Positions 38,978-50,485 of a stretch of 64,000 nucleotides of DNA are shown piece by piece (the stretch's first letter is position 1; the number at the start of each line of letters is the position of its first letter). The translations under genes and the position numbers were made by a program. The notes under the pieces are model-generated. The model did not search any database. It saw only the letters and a list, made by a program, of their open reading frames with translations, and was not told the origin of the DNA. This DNA comes from Oscheius tipulae (taxonomy: Eukaryota; Nematoda; Chromadorea; Rhabditida; Rhabditidae), in NCBI GenBank assembly GCA_037178975.1, contig JASJZH010000001.1:3286001-3350000 (forward strand). Reading direction: 5' to 3'.

Positions 38978-39013
38978 CTCGTCGGTGTCTAGAAGATCAG
39001 CTTCAGCAGCCAT
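38978..39013 (-). CDS. Possible alternative first exon of the peptidase gene (b)
   Basis: ATG followed by 12 codons (MAAEADLLDTDE) and a GTTCG donor, ending in phase 0. It cannot join the 37931-37990 exon in frame but joins the membrane-helix exon (start 37547, ELGTGN...) in frame. Acidic N-terminus typical of a cytosolic tail. Inference from phase and position only. Confidence 0.45.
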
Positions 39014-39104
39014 GCTTCCGGGAGTCGAGCCAGTGTGGGAAAGGGGCGGGTCTCAAGAGGTAGGTCCCGTCCTCAGCCAGGATCAAGGTGACAGCCGACA
39101 CTTT

Positions 39105-39106
<2 letters not shown>

Positions 39107-39145
<39 letters not shown>
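39107..39145. repeat. (CT)n microsatellite
   Basis: About 19 uninterrupted CT units just upstream of possible first exon (b) of the peptidase gene; on the transcribed strand it is a GA run. Confidence 0.9.
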
Positions 39146-39148
<3 letters not shown>

Positions 39149-40229
39149 TTTCTACCTTTTTCAACCCATTACATTATTCCCGAAACTTGGTAAAAGAGAA
39201 ACCTACCCGATGGTCGAAAGGCGAGGTGAGGGCATGGCGTCGCTCCTTCATAGTCGACTGCCTAAGCCCCATATTCTATGCATTGCTAAAGGAACGAAAG
39301 GAGAGGTCTCATCGGGATGAGCCACAACTGCATTACAATTTTCACAGATCAGCTGAACATGGATAGGTTTACTACCAAATCCGCTCAAAGCCGATGTATA
39401 TTCTGACCACAGAGTACAGACAACAGTAACCTAGCGCTTACAGGGGAATGAAAAAAAGTTAACAAACCATCCAAAGAGAGTAGCAGAATGTCATACATCA
39501 GACAGAGAGAAAGTAATGAAGATAACTATCTGTTTTCCCAGATGGAAAGGCCGAGCCAAACTGTGGTAGCAGACATTTTAGTTTTTTCCCGCAGCAAGAG
39601 AGAAAATAAAAAATGATTGGATGATGATTCATGGGATATCCAGAGAATGGAATCTTACCATGAGCCTTCTTATCCCTCCATTTATGCCCACCATGAACTG
39701 GCGAAGAATCATATCTGAAGAACCTTGGAATCTAGTGAAAACGTCGGACAATGTCCAAAAAGTCTGTAAAAGGACTAGAAATAGAGATTCTCAGGAAATG
39801 AGTGTTTCTGCAAGAAGAGGAATTTGAAGCAGCCGTCGCTGATATCAGAACTACCGCATGTTATAATCCCCTGTGACGGAAGAGGACTGTAAAAGGTTAC
39901 GAGGAGAAGTGTTTCAGATATTTTGAGCATGGATTGAGGTTTTTGTGCCTAAGATAAACCTTTCGCAAAAAAACCTACGCCTGGAATGACTCATCGGAGG
40001 ATCAAGAGTCTTTGTCATTTACTGATTGTACCGTATAACACACAGATAACCTACGGATCCTGCAGAGGGAAATGAAAGTCAGAGAGTCAAACTATCGAAA
40101 GAGTATATCGATTTGAATTTTTGGAAACAACAGAGGATTGGTCCTCGATTGGTCTCCCATGTAAGAATTTCTCTGGTCTTAAGTCAGTCAATCTCGTTCC
40201 CCCTGTTCTTTGAAATTGAAGAAGCTCAC

Positions 40230-40271
40230 CTTTTTCCTGACAGGGAGGACGACAGTCTCGGCGGCATACAT
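40230..40271 (-). CDS. Possible alternative first exon of the peptidase gene (c)
   Basis: ATG followed by 14 codons (MYAAETVVLPVRKK) and a strong GTGAGC donor, phase 0, compatible with the membrane-helix exon at 37547. The frame stays open far upstream, so a longer N-terminus is possible. It lies in an otherwise gene-poor stretch. It could instead belong to an unrecognised gene. Confidence 0.4.
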
Positions 40272-41383
40272 TCCAAACTCCAGATTTGACAACTGGGCTC
40301 CTAATGCGAGAGGAGGCCTTGTTTGGAAACCCGATGCCAGCTCTGATTGGCCGGAAACTTGCCTAAAACTGCTGATGACCCCTTGGTATGTTTTTCGATC
40401 CAGTACACAGAGAGAGAAAGAGATCCGTCTGTATCGTCGATAGATGCTATCTGACCAAGCCGGAAACACGGAATGACCGATGTTCGAAAGAGAGAGGAAT
40501 GAACCGATCGAATCGGGTAGTCGAGAGAGATTATGGTAAACCAACGAGTAAGCCTTCCGATGTTGACCTTCGAGGGCGATAACGGGACAATGACGGAACG
40601 AGGCAGATGAAAAGGTCTGGAACCAAAGAGCTGATCGTAAATGGGGACTGGTTTTCTCATTTTTTTTTCTCGTTCAATCGGTAGATTTAGTTCGACAATG
40701 TACCGGGAGAGAGAATAGATAAAGCTCAGTCTCCATGGGAAATTCACAACGCTTGCTATCGCGCACTAACGTTTTCAATAATATTCAAGGAACTTTTCGA
40801 GTTCTGTTGCAGCTGGCGCCCTCTTTCACTGTTGTCAAGAAGACCTCAAGGAGTGAGTTTGTTGCTCTAAATACTGTAGTATCTACCGTTTATGGGATTC
40901 CCTACTGTCCAGTCGCTTTTTGAACTTTTTTGGGGAGTAATTTGTTTGCAGGAACTTCAAAACCTTGTATTTGGAATCCAATGCGAAACAATTAAGATTT
41001 CACCGTTACTTTCAGCACGAAGTTCTACTTTGTCACGATCGGAACTCTGCCAATCTAACCAGGACATCCGCCAATGTGATTCCTTTCGCTACTCCTTGAT
41101 AAGCCTGAACTGATGCTTCGGCAGCTATGTCTGAGTTCTTCCTGAGTACTACTCTTTGCCTTTCGTTGGTACCCTGACGCATACTTGTCCACAAGGAAAA
41201 CTTCTCTCTCTAAGACTCGAAAAACGTCTGTCGGCCCGTGTTACTTATCCCCTCAATTGGCTATTATCTTGTCGCAAAACGCGTTGGTGGCGACCCCGCT
41301 CCGAAGGGGACATAATCTAAGTCGAGATTATGCATCCCGACCGGTCTTCATCCTCCCCTCCTCGCCTCAGATGGGGTCAGTCG
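40272..41383. other. Intergenic, no gene seen
   Basis: About 1.1 kb between the peptidase 5' region and the ZP-domain gene. Short frames without domains. Presumably contains the ZP-gene promoter. Confidence 0.5.
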
Positions 41384-44300
41384 ATGCGGCAGCTTCTTCT
41401 CCTCCTTTTATTTCTCCTAAAAGGAGCCCAAAGTGTTGTCCAGCCTGTCTGGAAGACGCCGATCACCGAGCGACGCTTCGCTCCCCCTCTTCTGAAGAGA
41501 AGCTCCGCCCCGTACTATACTCGACCCGAAGACTTTAGGGTACTTTTACTCTTACTTCTAATTAATGGTTCTTCAGGTACCCAGCTATCTTCCTCCCTCT
41601 CGCAACCAGGTACAGCCTCCCAATGACTTCAAACCAAACAGCTATCCTCGTCCATTCCCTGTAAGTCGAGTGGTCAGCCTCATATTGCTTCTATTTAGCA
41701 GCAACAGTATCCTCAGAGATTTCCTCAATTCCCAAACGCCCCTTATCGCCCCTATCCACAAGCCTACCAGGCAAGACCACAGTACTATCAACAGAGACCA
41801 CCCGTTCCTCAATACCAACAAGGAAAATTCCCAAATGGCTGGATCTACTGGAATGGGGCAATAATTCCTCCAGAAGCTGTTCCTTATCTCCAAGGAGCTA
41901 GTCCAGTTCCACCACAGGGTGCCTTCGGTCCTTCTCCCCCAACCACAGCTTCTCCAATGAGTCCAGGTGTCCGGCCGGAGACTTTCACAGGTACGCATGA
42001 CTCAAACTCTTCCAATGATTTCCAGGTACTGTTCCAATGTCTCCGTCTGCAAGTCCTACAACTAGCACTCGAGAGAGTTCAACCTTCTCTCCGTACCAAG
42101 AGTCAACTACCGTACCCACTATTCCTTCTACAGTCCAGAATACCGAGGAGGCGGTCGAGTATCCAACTCCGAATGTGACTCCGGAAGAAGCCACTATAAG
42201 CAGTCTCTTTACCGTCAAAAAGAACCCGTTCTCGACGACTACCGTGACTGAAGCTGGTTACGAGCCGCCTGAGGAGAAGAGTACAAGTCAAACCCATGTT
42301 CCTAATTCTGAAGTGGTCACCGGAACCTTTGAAACAACAACTGAAGTGATAGCCAGCTCTCAGCTGGAGTATTTTCCTCGTCCTGTTCCTGCTCAAGTGG
42401 ATTCAGTTCTTTTCACAGAAACTGCTCTATTTCAGAACTACCAACCGTCTAAAGGACCCGAGATCGTTGAGAAACTTAATGTGAACATTTTGAATCCACC
42501 TTGTTCTGGAACCCAGTGCTTTGACAAGAACAAAGTCTCAGTCTATTCTCCGCCAAAAGGACCCAAGTTTTTGATCAGTAATGCTGCAAAAGTGAGTGCA
42601 TTTCTGTCCAGTCAGGATCAGTTTTTAGGGACAGGCAAACCTTCCTCGACCGAGTGTTCCCGAACAGAAGTATCTGCCCTACGCACCTCATCTAAGCACT
42701 CCACCTCGACCGATTGAGGTTAGTCATTCGAACAGTACAAGTATAAAATATCATACAGACTCCCCAAGGCGGACCTCGAGTGTTTATGCCTCCGAATGAG
42801 TTCTCCCTGCCGACGTATGAACAATCTACACCTCCACCGTCCTCTTCGAAAGTTCCTTACTCTCCGACAGCCAGAACTCTTCCTCCTCAGGAGTCAGAGT
42901 ACGAGGCAACTCCTCCGTCTGCTCCTCCTCCTCCATCTCCTCCTTCCTATACACCGATTGAAGAGGATGTCACTCCAACTGTTCCTGACTACAATAGGGG
43001 ACCTGGTTCTACTTTCGGACCGGAAGAATTCGTGACCACCGGATCTCCAAGACTTCCTCTTTGGGCCACGACAACTCCTTCGGAAGGAACATTCAGTCCA
43101 ACGTATCGACCTGTCCAACCTTCTGTCACTCCCGAGAGTCCAACTCCTGGTAGGGTTCCAGGACGCGAGTTTACTCCTCCTAGTCCATTTGGAAGAACAC
43201 CGGCTGGACCTGTCCCGCCAACTGGAACACCCCCACAAGGACCTTTAGCTCCTGGTAGAACAACAGAGGAGACGCCTTTCACGCCTAGTGGACCACCGCC
43301 AACAACTGAAGAGTTTCCACCGATAGGAGGAAGTCCGCCTACTGGAGAGACACCTCAACATCCGGAAGGACCTCAAACTGTCCCACCTACTGGTCCCTTC
43401 TCTCCCGAAACTCCTTCTGGACCTTTTGGACTTTCTACAATTCCACCCAGTGGACCGTTTGGACCTGAAAGGCCCGGTACTCCTCCTATAACTCCTTTCG
43501 GGCCAGAGAAACTATCTACTCCTGCTCCAACAAGGGAGACACCAGGTGGGCCCACACCTCCTGGAAAAGAAACGATTCCTCCAAGACGACCCAGTTCTCC
43601 TGGAGGCCCAGAGGTTCCTTTCACTCCACCAGGTGGCCCGGGAAGAGAGACAATTCCTCCCAGAAGACCTACGGAACAGCCAAGCCTTCCTTTAAGGCCG
43701 CCAACAACGCCTGAAGGTCCTGATATACCAAGACGTCCGTTTGGAGAAACTCCTCGCATCCCTGAAGGTCCAACAACACCTGGAGGTCCGGGAAGAGAAA
43801 CAGTCCTTCCGAGAGAACCTGGAGAGAATACAGAACAGCCGATGATTCCTTCCGGTCCAGAGACACCGAGACGTCCGTTTGGAGAGTCTCCTCTTGTTCC
43901 GGGAGGTCCCGGAAGAGGAACAGTTCCTCCTAGAGGGCCTAAAGAAGAGTTTACTCCGCCCGGACCAAGAACACCTGAAGGAAGAGAGTCTGTCCCTCCG
44001 AGAAGACCTCAAGAACAGTTCACGCCTCCTTTCCCTCCCGGAAGTCAAGAAACTACCAGTAGGCCAAGAGGTCCAGAAGGTTCGGTTCCTCCGAGAGGGC
44101 CGTTCACTCCAAAAGGTCCACCGACTCCGTCAAAATTCCCGGAGAATCCGACAATTCCTCAGAAAGAAACAACGCCTTACTTTACGTCAGAGACGTTGAC
44201 TACTCCCTCGCCCTATTCGACCACTCCGAAGAAGGGAGTTCAGAACAGATTGAGAGGTATTCTTGTTCAATACATTCTGACTAACCGATTTTCAGCCGGG

Positions 44301-45683
44301 AAGGTTAGAGTTGTCTGTGAGGAAGACGGAATCAAGTTCATCGCTACTTCGATTCTTCCCTTCACGGGAGAGATCTTTGCCAATGACCGGAAGAGGATCC
44401 CCGTCTGTTTCCACACCTTCCAGAAGACGATAATGCCGACGGCCTTCTTGCCTTTCAAAGAGTGTGGAGTCAAGAACGCGGTGGATCAACAGAACAATCA
44501 GACTCAGTACCACATGCAGGTAGGGGTTCGGGGTCTCTCCAAGTTTGTAACTTGTGCAGGTAGTTGTGGTAGTCAAGCAGGAAGACGGCTCGACGACTGT
44601 TCAGTCCTATATGGCCCAATGTGTTCATCAGAAGATCCAGTACAACAAGCAGACACTGCCGAGGAGAATCGAGGAGGCTCTGGAAGAGTAAGCCAACCCT
44701 TTTCCTTGATTCCAAAACTCTCAGACTCCGCCTGGTTCCGATCAAACTGGAACAAAAAGCGCTTCTTCCTCTTGTGGAAATGAAACTCCTGGTCGATGAA
44801 CACGGTAGGATTGGACCAGAAGTAGCAGCTGTCGATATTGGAATGCCTTTGGCCCTTCATTGGAACCTCAAGAACGAGTCCTCCGCCTATGGATTCCATG
44901 TGAAAAGTTGTGCCGTGGCCGATACGATTAGTGGAATGGATATGATGGCCATCGACGAGCAGGGGTCCGTTTGACATACGAAAGAGATGATTCATGATTC
45001 AGATGCTCGACGGACACGACCATTATGGCTCATCCTCATTACGATACCTACCACGACTCTGCCTCCTCCCACATGTGGGCGTTCAAGGTAATTCGGGAAG
45101 CTGTCGACTTCCACAAGTGTTTTTTTTTCAGGTCCCGGACCATTCAAAACTCAGACTCTCGTGTGAAATAGCAGTCTGTACAGATCTGTCCCCAACTGGC
45201 AGTAATCAGTCCAGCTGCAGTTCTATTCCCACAGTATTTCCAAATCAAATTCTTTGAGAAAATGTTACATTTAGCCTCCCTTCTGCCCAGATCTGATAAC
45301 CTCTCCCTCGAATTCGATCCTCTTCGATAAGGGCGGGACTTTCCTCAAGCGAAGGAGAGAAATCGACTCGGTCGAGGAGGTTCAAACCGTCAGGGCAGCC
45401 ATTTGTACCAGTGATACCTGTAGGAGGGATTACGGTAACTTTCTAGCTATTTCCCCTAAAATATTGTTCAGTTGCACTGCCTCATTGCGTCGATGTTCGA
45501 TGGCTGGCAGCCAGTTCGGCCTTTTCTGGCTCGTTGTTTATCCTGTCGGTCGTCGTCAATCTCGCTCTTCGATACAAGGTTTCTCGGGAGGGAATCTCCG
45601 AAAATGGGCGCCTCTAATAAAATCCTTTCATTCTAAAACAGGTACATTACTCAAGAATAAACAAAGAAAGCGAGGTTAGATGA
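41384..45683 (+). CDS. Large proline-rich ZP-domain (cuticlin-like) membrane protein
   Basis: About 1,250 residues in some fourteen exons. A signal peptide (MRQLLLLLLFLLKGAQS) is followed by a Tyr/Gln/Pro-rich part (FPQFPNAPYRPYPQAYQ), a Thr/Ser-rich part, and a giant single exon (about 42761-44256) of roughly 500 residues built from loose Pro/Gly/Arg/Glu repeats (PGGPGRETIPPRRP and variants). Then comes a ZP domain: KVRVVCEEDGIKFIATSILP, FTGEIFAND, VCFHTFQ, SYMAQCVHQKIQYNKQ, MPLALHWNLKNESSAYGFHV, KSCAVAD, WAFKVPDHSKLRLSCEIAVC. A dibasic/furin-like site (LKRRREI) precedes a C-terminal membrane helix (FSGSLFILSVVVNLAL) and the tail HYSRINKESEVR. ZP proteins of this plan polymerise into cuticle or apical matrix after cleavage. 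Its last codons overlap the end of SON. Confidence 0.88.
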
Positions 45684-48600
45684 GAACCGGCAAGGTGGGA
45701 TCACGGGGTACGAGACCCATGGACTGTAGTACGACCTGAATTTTGTTTTTTAAGACTGGTAAATAAAATAAAAATACCTGGCAGACGATAGATTTGCCGT
45801 CCTTTTTATTACGAGAGGTGGTGGCGGAGCAGTATTCGACGCCGTTGACCACAGCCCTCCAGACGAATTCGCGTTGATGCGACGGACCTGTCTCCATGCA
45901 GGTAAAGATCGGCGACTGCCATTTCCTCTTGGCACACATTTCCATCACCAGTGAGACTGGGTGTTTTCCTCAAATCAAGCGATTTTGGGGATGAAAATAG
46001 CAAGAAAACCTGTAAGATCGGTTCCGTGAATTCGATTGAGGTTTTTGTTCGATCTGGCGGGCAGATCTTCCTCGGTGGACAGTCCTTTCCGATCATTTTT
46101 GACGTCGAGTGTGAGCGGTTCGAGACTGCCGGTACATTCGCGACCGAGTCCTGTTCCAGGCCTCCAGCCCATTCGCTGCATCATCCGCAGTCCGATTCCT
46201 CCTCCGAAATTCGGCGCCAGCTGCTTGAACATGTCCTGCAAAAGGTCTTTCTTTTCTTTATTATAACAACTGTTGTCGCCTCGTCTCCACAGCTATGAGT
46301 AAGAGAAATCTGAAATGAGAAAGTAGCTGGGGCTCCACGTTTTGATAGCTATTCTCCGGAAAGAATAGCTAGGAAAACGTGGAACTCACCAGTGTGTCGA
46401 GAAGAGGGAGAGAATCGGCCGATAATCAACTGGGAGATGAACGCGACGAGGAGGAAGCTCCGTCCTATATTCAGAGATTAGTTTGTTTCAAAGCGACTGT
46501 ACAGGTTGAATGGATTGTCCGTCTTTCCATAGACAGTCCATTCAAACTTACAGAGCTGCTTTGAGACAGACTGTAAGAGGAGAACTGATTTTTTCAAACT
46601 TTGTGCTTTAATGTTTGAGTTTTGATCCATACACTTTGAAATTCATTAGTTACCTCCTGACTTTGGAAACGGTACAAAACACAGTCGAACCTAAAAAAAA
46701 CAAACCTTCCGAACCCAGGCATTTCCTCGCGGATCGTGTGGCTGAAGCTCCTCGGCCGACATCACATCAACTCCCGTTGTTCCAGTAAACTTGCCGGGAA
46801 GGCTCTTTAGTTGAGCCCACGTGTTCATCTAGATTTTAATTTACAACGTTCAGAAGTAATAAGCACCTGTTCATTAGCGTCTTTGAGATCTCTCATCGCA
46901 TGGAAATCATTCGGATCATCTTCGAGTACCCGCTGTGCTTTGGCTCTCTTCGCCAGCACTTCTGCCACGTTTTTTGGCGGTACCTACAGGATAATTTCGC
47001 GCAGGAAATAATGAAAAAGTACCGAAGAAATCTGCTCCGGCTCTTTGATTATCATTTTCTCCTTGGACGGAATGATTAGAGTGGCTGGAACAGGTGGAGG
47101 CGCTGGCATCAAAGTGTCTTCGGCCTGAATCTATTTCGTGAATAAGCTGATAAGGTCAAACAGTAATTTTTGGAGGGACAGGAGGCAGAGGTAGAGCTGG
47201 CGGCGCCGGTGGAGGTGGCAACATGAAGGCCGGGGCCTGTTCCAGCTGTTGTTTGGCCTTCTGTCGAACTCGTTCCGCGTCCAGACTGCTCAAAGCCTTG
47301 AAATTTTTCTGAACAGTCGAGGCCGTCATCAACGGAGCCTCCTTCTCCACTTTCTGCCATTCCTAAAAGACTTTTTCCAGTCGAAATGAGGACAAAATTA
47401 CCGTATTTTCTCTGTGAACCTGACCAGACGAGACGGGATAGACCACACGGAGAGCAGCCGTATCCAGGATGCATTCTTCGGCAGATTTCGTGGGCAGCGA
47501 AACGGCATTCTGAATAGATCGTCAAGAAAATCTGATAAGAAACCAACCACGATGTTAATCGTGATGGAATCGTTGAACGGGGCTGCCGACTTGTAGGGTT
47601 TGAACGAGGGAGCGGCGATTTCACTCTCGTTGTCGGAGACGACCTCTCCACGAGCACGTCGGTCCTCCCGATCTTGTCGCTTTTGCAGTTTCTCGCAATA
47701 AGCTGAAATGGACTAGACTTAGCCGAAAAAGGGGAACTCACAAACAAAGTCCTCGACAGATTTGGGATTAGGATCACCGATATCGAAGATACCGGCAGCA
47801 CGTCGTTTCTTGGCAATCTCTAGTAACTTCGCCTTGTCGATTCGACATTCTTCTCTGTCTCGACTTCTGTAAATCGAAGTGTATTAAACGGAAATAAGAG
47901 TGACTACCTGCTTCGTGATCTCCGTCCTCTACTCCATGATCTCCTTCGCGATCTGTCTCGATTGTAGCTTCGGCTTCTCGCCCGTCTCTGGTCTCGACTT
48001 CTCGATCGTCTTCGAACCTCTCGACTCCGCGATCTTGATCGTCGTTCTCGACTCCGCGAAACACTTCGGCGTCGTTTCTTTTCCTTGCTCTTTGAGCGCT
48101 TTCTGCTGCGACTACGATCTGGTGAGCGGGATCGGCTTTTTCGTTTTTCTTTCTTCTTCTCCTTGGACTCTTTCTTCTTTTTCTTAGCCTTCTCATTAGT
48201 TTCTTTCGGAGCTGAAGGCAGCTGAAATTGTTTTTTCTAATATTGTAATTGTAAAAACTGACCGGTTTAACCGTAAATTCCCATTCGTTGTTGTTTTTAT
48301 ATGGCAAGTTGATCTCTTCAACAGATGTAGTTTTTGTTTTAACAGGCTCCTCTTTTTGTTCTGCTGGCGGTTCTGTAGGCAGAAGATTTTCTACTACTTT
48401 CTCCACTTCCATTGTCGATTCAACGGGAACCGATGGGCCATATTCGTCAACTTCCATAACTTCGACCGTCTTTTCCACAATCTTTTCCTCGATCACAATC
48501 TTCTCTTTGCCGCATTCTTCTTTTGCCACCTTCGTCTCCATTCTCACCTCGGTCTTCGTCTCTATCACGTTTGTTTTTATGCTGAAAATATACCCAGATG

Positions 48601-49547
48601 ATGGATAACATGAACTTACTTGAAAAATATAGCTTTGGGATGGACGTCGATGAGGATACTGTGTGGCGAATCCGGTCGTTCTGGTTCCTTTTCTTTCGTT
48701 TTTAGCAGCACATTTCGAGGAATGAACTCCCCGGCCCCTTTCTCATCGATTACCTAAACGATAGCTTAAAAAATGACAGGAATACTAGTACCTTCTTCAG
48801 AATTTCCGATTCATTCTTTTTTCCCGGAGACTTTGACCTTTCCTTGGCTACTGGAAAGTTGTCAAAGTATCGTTGCCTGTGCGATTGTCCCTGTTCACAA
48901 GGCAGTAATGCTGAATATTCTATTGTTGGAGTACTAAAAGAACTGACAGAGATCGAAAGAGGTTCCGATCGACTCTGAGCCTCTTTGTTTACGAGCTTCC
49001 TCGAGAACCGTCTGGAAATCTGCACCGGCAGGTAGATCATCGTCTTCTACGCCCTAAAAACACGAAACCTTATAAAATTTAAGAAAAACTACATGGGAAG
49101 ATGAACAAGAAGGTACAGGAGACAAACGATCGTCGTCCGGTTTTGGCCTCTTAGGTGAAAATTCTCTCAGCGAATCTTTCTTTTCCACATTATCAAATGT
49201 TGATTGCGAAATGCTTCTGTGTCTAAAACAGATCGTAAGTGCAGAAATAAGTTTGTTTTTACCTTCTTTTTTTGTCCTTGTGCCGATCCTTGGACTTTGA
49301 CCGACTTCTGTCTCGTTTCTTCCACTTTTTCCTTTCTCGCGAACGACTTCGATGTTTGTGTTTCGATTTCTTCTCCTTCTTATGCTTGTGATGTTTCTTT
49401 TCCTTTTTAGATTCCTGAACACCGAGTTATAGGCAAGAAAAATGTTGAACCAACTTTGTCCCTCCCTCTAACGGACTCCAGGAGTTCTTCAACTAACTGT
49501 TCACTAGTCTTAGCGCTAGAATTTGTCTTTTTCGATTCCCCAGGCAT
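45676..49547 (-). CDS. SON: SON-like splicing cofactor (RS, G-patch, dsRBD)
   Basis: Nuclear-speckle protein supporting splicing of weak introns. It starts MPGESKKTNSSAKTSEQLVE. Next are Lys/His-rich (KKEKKHHKHKKEKKSKHKHR) and Arg/Ser-rich stretches, then the family-specific RIDKAKLLEIAKKR, YPVSSGQVHRENTEWQKVEK, FMLPPPPAPPALPLPPVPPK, NTWAQLKSLPGKFTGTTGVD, a G-patch (GGGIGLRMMQRMGWRPGTGL, GRECTGSLEPLTLD) and a dsRBD-like end (MEMCAKRKWQSPIFTCMETG, QVVLQSMGLVPRDPTLPVLI). The order and linkers match the C-terminal half of vertebrate SON. The long repeat region of mammalian SON is absent. Its largest intron (about 46242-46700) contains two hairpins. The stop codon lies inside the last codons of the opposing ZP gene. 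Confidence 0.92.
46335..46382. other. 48-base imperfect hairpin in a SON intron
   Basis: CCACGTTTT pairs with AAAACGTGG; after a 2x2 mismatch, TAGCTATTCT pairs with AGAATAGCTA around the loop CCGGA. About 19 base pairs in all, on either strand. Function unknown. Confidence 0.6.
46506..46545. other. 40-base hairpin in a SON intron
   Basis: TTGAATGGATTGTC and GACAGTCCATTCAA form a 14-bp stem with one G:T pair around a 12-base loop. It lies 120 bases from the other hairpin in the same intron. Confidence 0.6.
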
Positions 49548-49691
49548 GGGAAAACTCAAATTTGGCAAGAAAAAAACAAGAAAAGGAAGATTCGAAAGCG
49601 CCGATCTGTTTAAAAGACTGATTTTCCCGCGAGACCGGGTCCCGTCGCGACGTCTGGTCAAAACTGGCGCCCTCTTAAAATTATGTACTCT

Positions 49692-49925
49692 CTAGATCCC
49701 GAACAGGTCTTCATTGGAGCCTTGCCAATCTTTTTCGACTATTGATTCCGGCCTAAATTTCGCCATAAAATCTTGCAAACAGTCTCGAAACCTATTAGTT
49801 GTCTCGAATCTGCGTGAATACCCATACAAACAGTGAAAAGTATCCGCGAACACCCCGTAAACATGCCGCAATGATACTAACGGTGAGTCATTGTTAGCTT
49901 TGCTGTTCGGCGAGCACACTTCCAT
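49692..49925 (-). CDS. Possible small protein, about 77 residues, unknown
   Basis: From MEVCSPNSKANNDSPLVS to WQGSNEDLFGI. A TATAAAA-like box lies some 60 bases upstream of the ATG (around 49975). The middle (FADTFHCLYGYSRRF, RFRDCLQDFMAKF) looks like a folded helical protein. The frame remains open upstream of the ATG, so the start is unsure, and it could be part of a spliced gene. Family not recognised. It lies head-to-head with no other gene on its strand within 500 bases. Confidence 0.4.
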   Translation of the reverse strand: MEVCSPNSKANNDSPLVSLRHVYGVFADTFHCLYGYSRRFETTNRFRDCLQDFMAKFRPESIVEKDWQGSNEDLFGI

Positions 49926-50485
49926 CCGGCTGCCGATTTCACTCACTCGATCATCTTCACAATGCTTCTCCCGTGTTTTTATACTTTCTTGCTACTTTCC
50001 GACCTGAAAATAATATTAATATGTTCTTCAGTTAGTCTCTGCGAACTGGTCTTTGTAAATTTTCCCAAATCTTGTCACTTTTTCGTTTTCCTGGTTATAT
50101 GCTCCGCAAATACGCAAATAAGAGAATGAGTAATTGTTGCTGTTTTTTGCCCAAATCAAAAGGAGACAGTAAGTATCTTGTTAAACTTCGTTCATCAACT
50201 GATTTTCTTAAAAACCAGGTTGGAAGATATCAAACAAAAAACAACGGACTCTTGCATACTTTTATTTCCTTTCTATCACCTGATTGACCATCTCCTTTCG
50301 CCATTGTGCAAAACTTATCTTATCTGGTCGGCCCGCAGCTCTCTTTTTCCTTGTCCCCCCGTGAGAACAACGCAGTGTTCTTTCTTCATTACACAGCTTG
50401 TTTCTAATTAATCGGTCTGTATTTCAGCTCGTTTTCCAGCGTAATGACCGTTTGATCAACATACAACAGCAACTAATACTAAACA
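49926..50485. other. Upstream region of the OTUD7 gene
   Basis: No supported exon. Contains an acceptor-like GTATTTCAG 58 bases before the OTUD7 start and a short upstream frame ATG-ACC-GTT-TGA in that leader. Confidence 0.5.

Noticed and set aside
42894-44048. Minus-strand Gly/Arg-rich frames opposite the ZP gene
   Set aside because: Antisense shadows of the proline-rich repeat exon.
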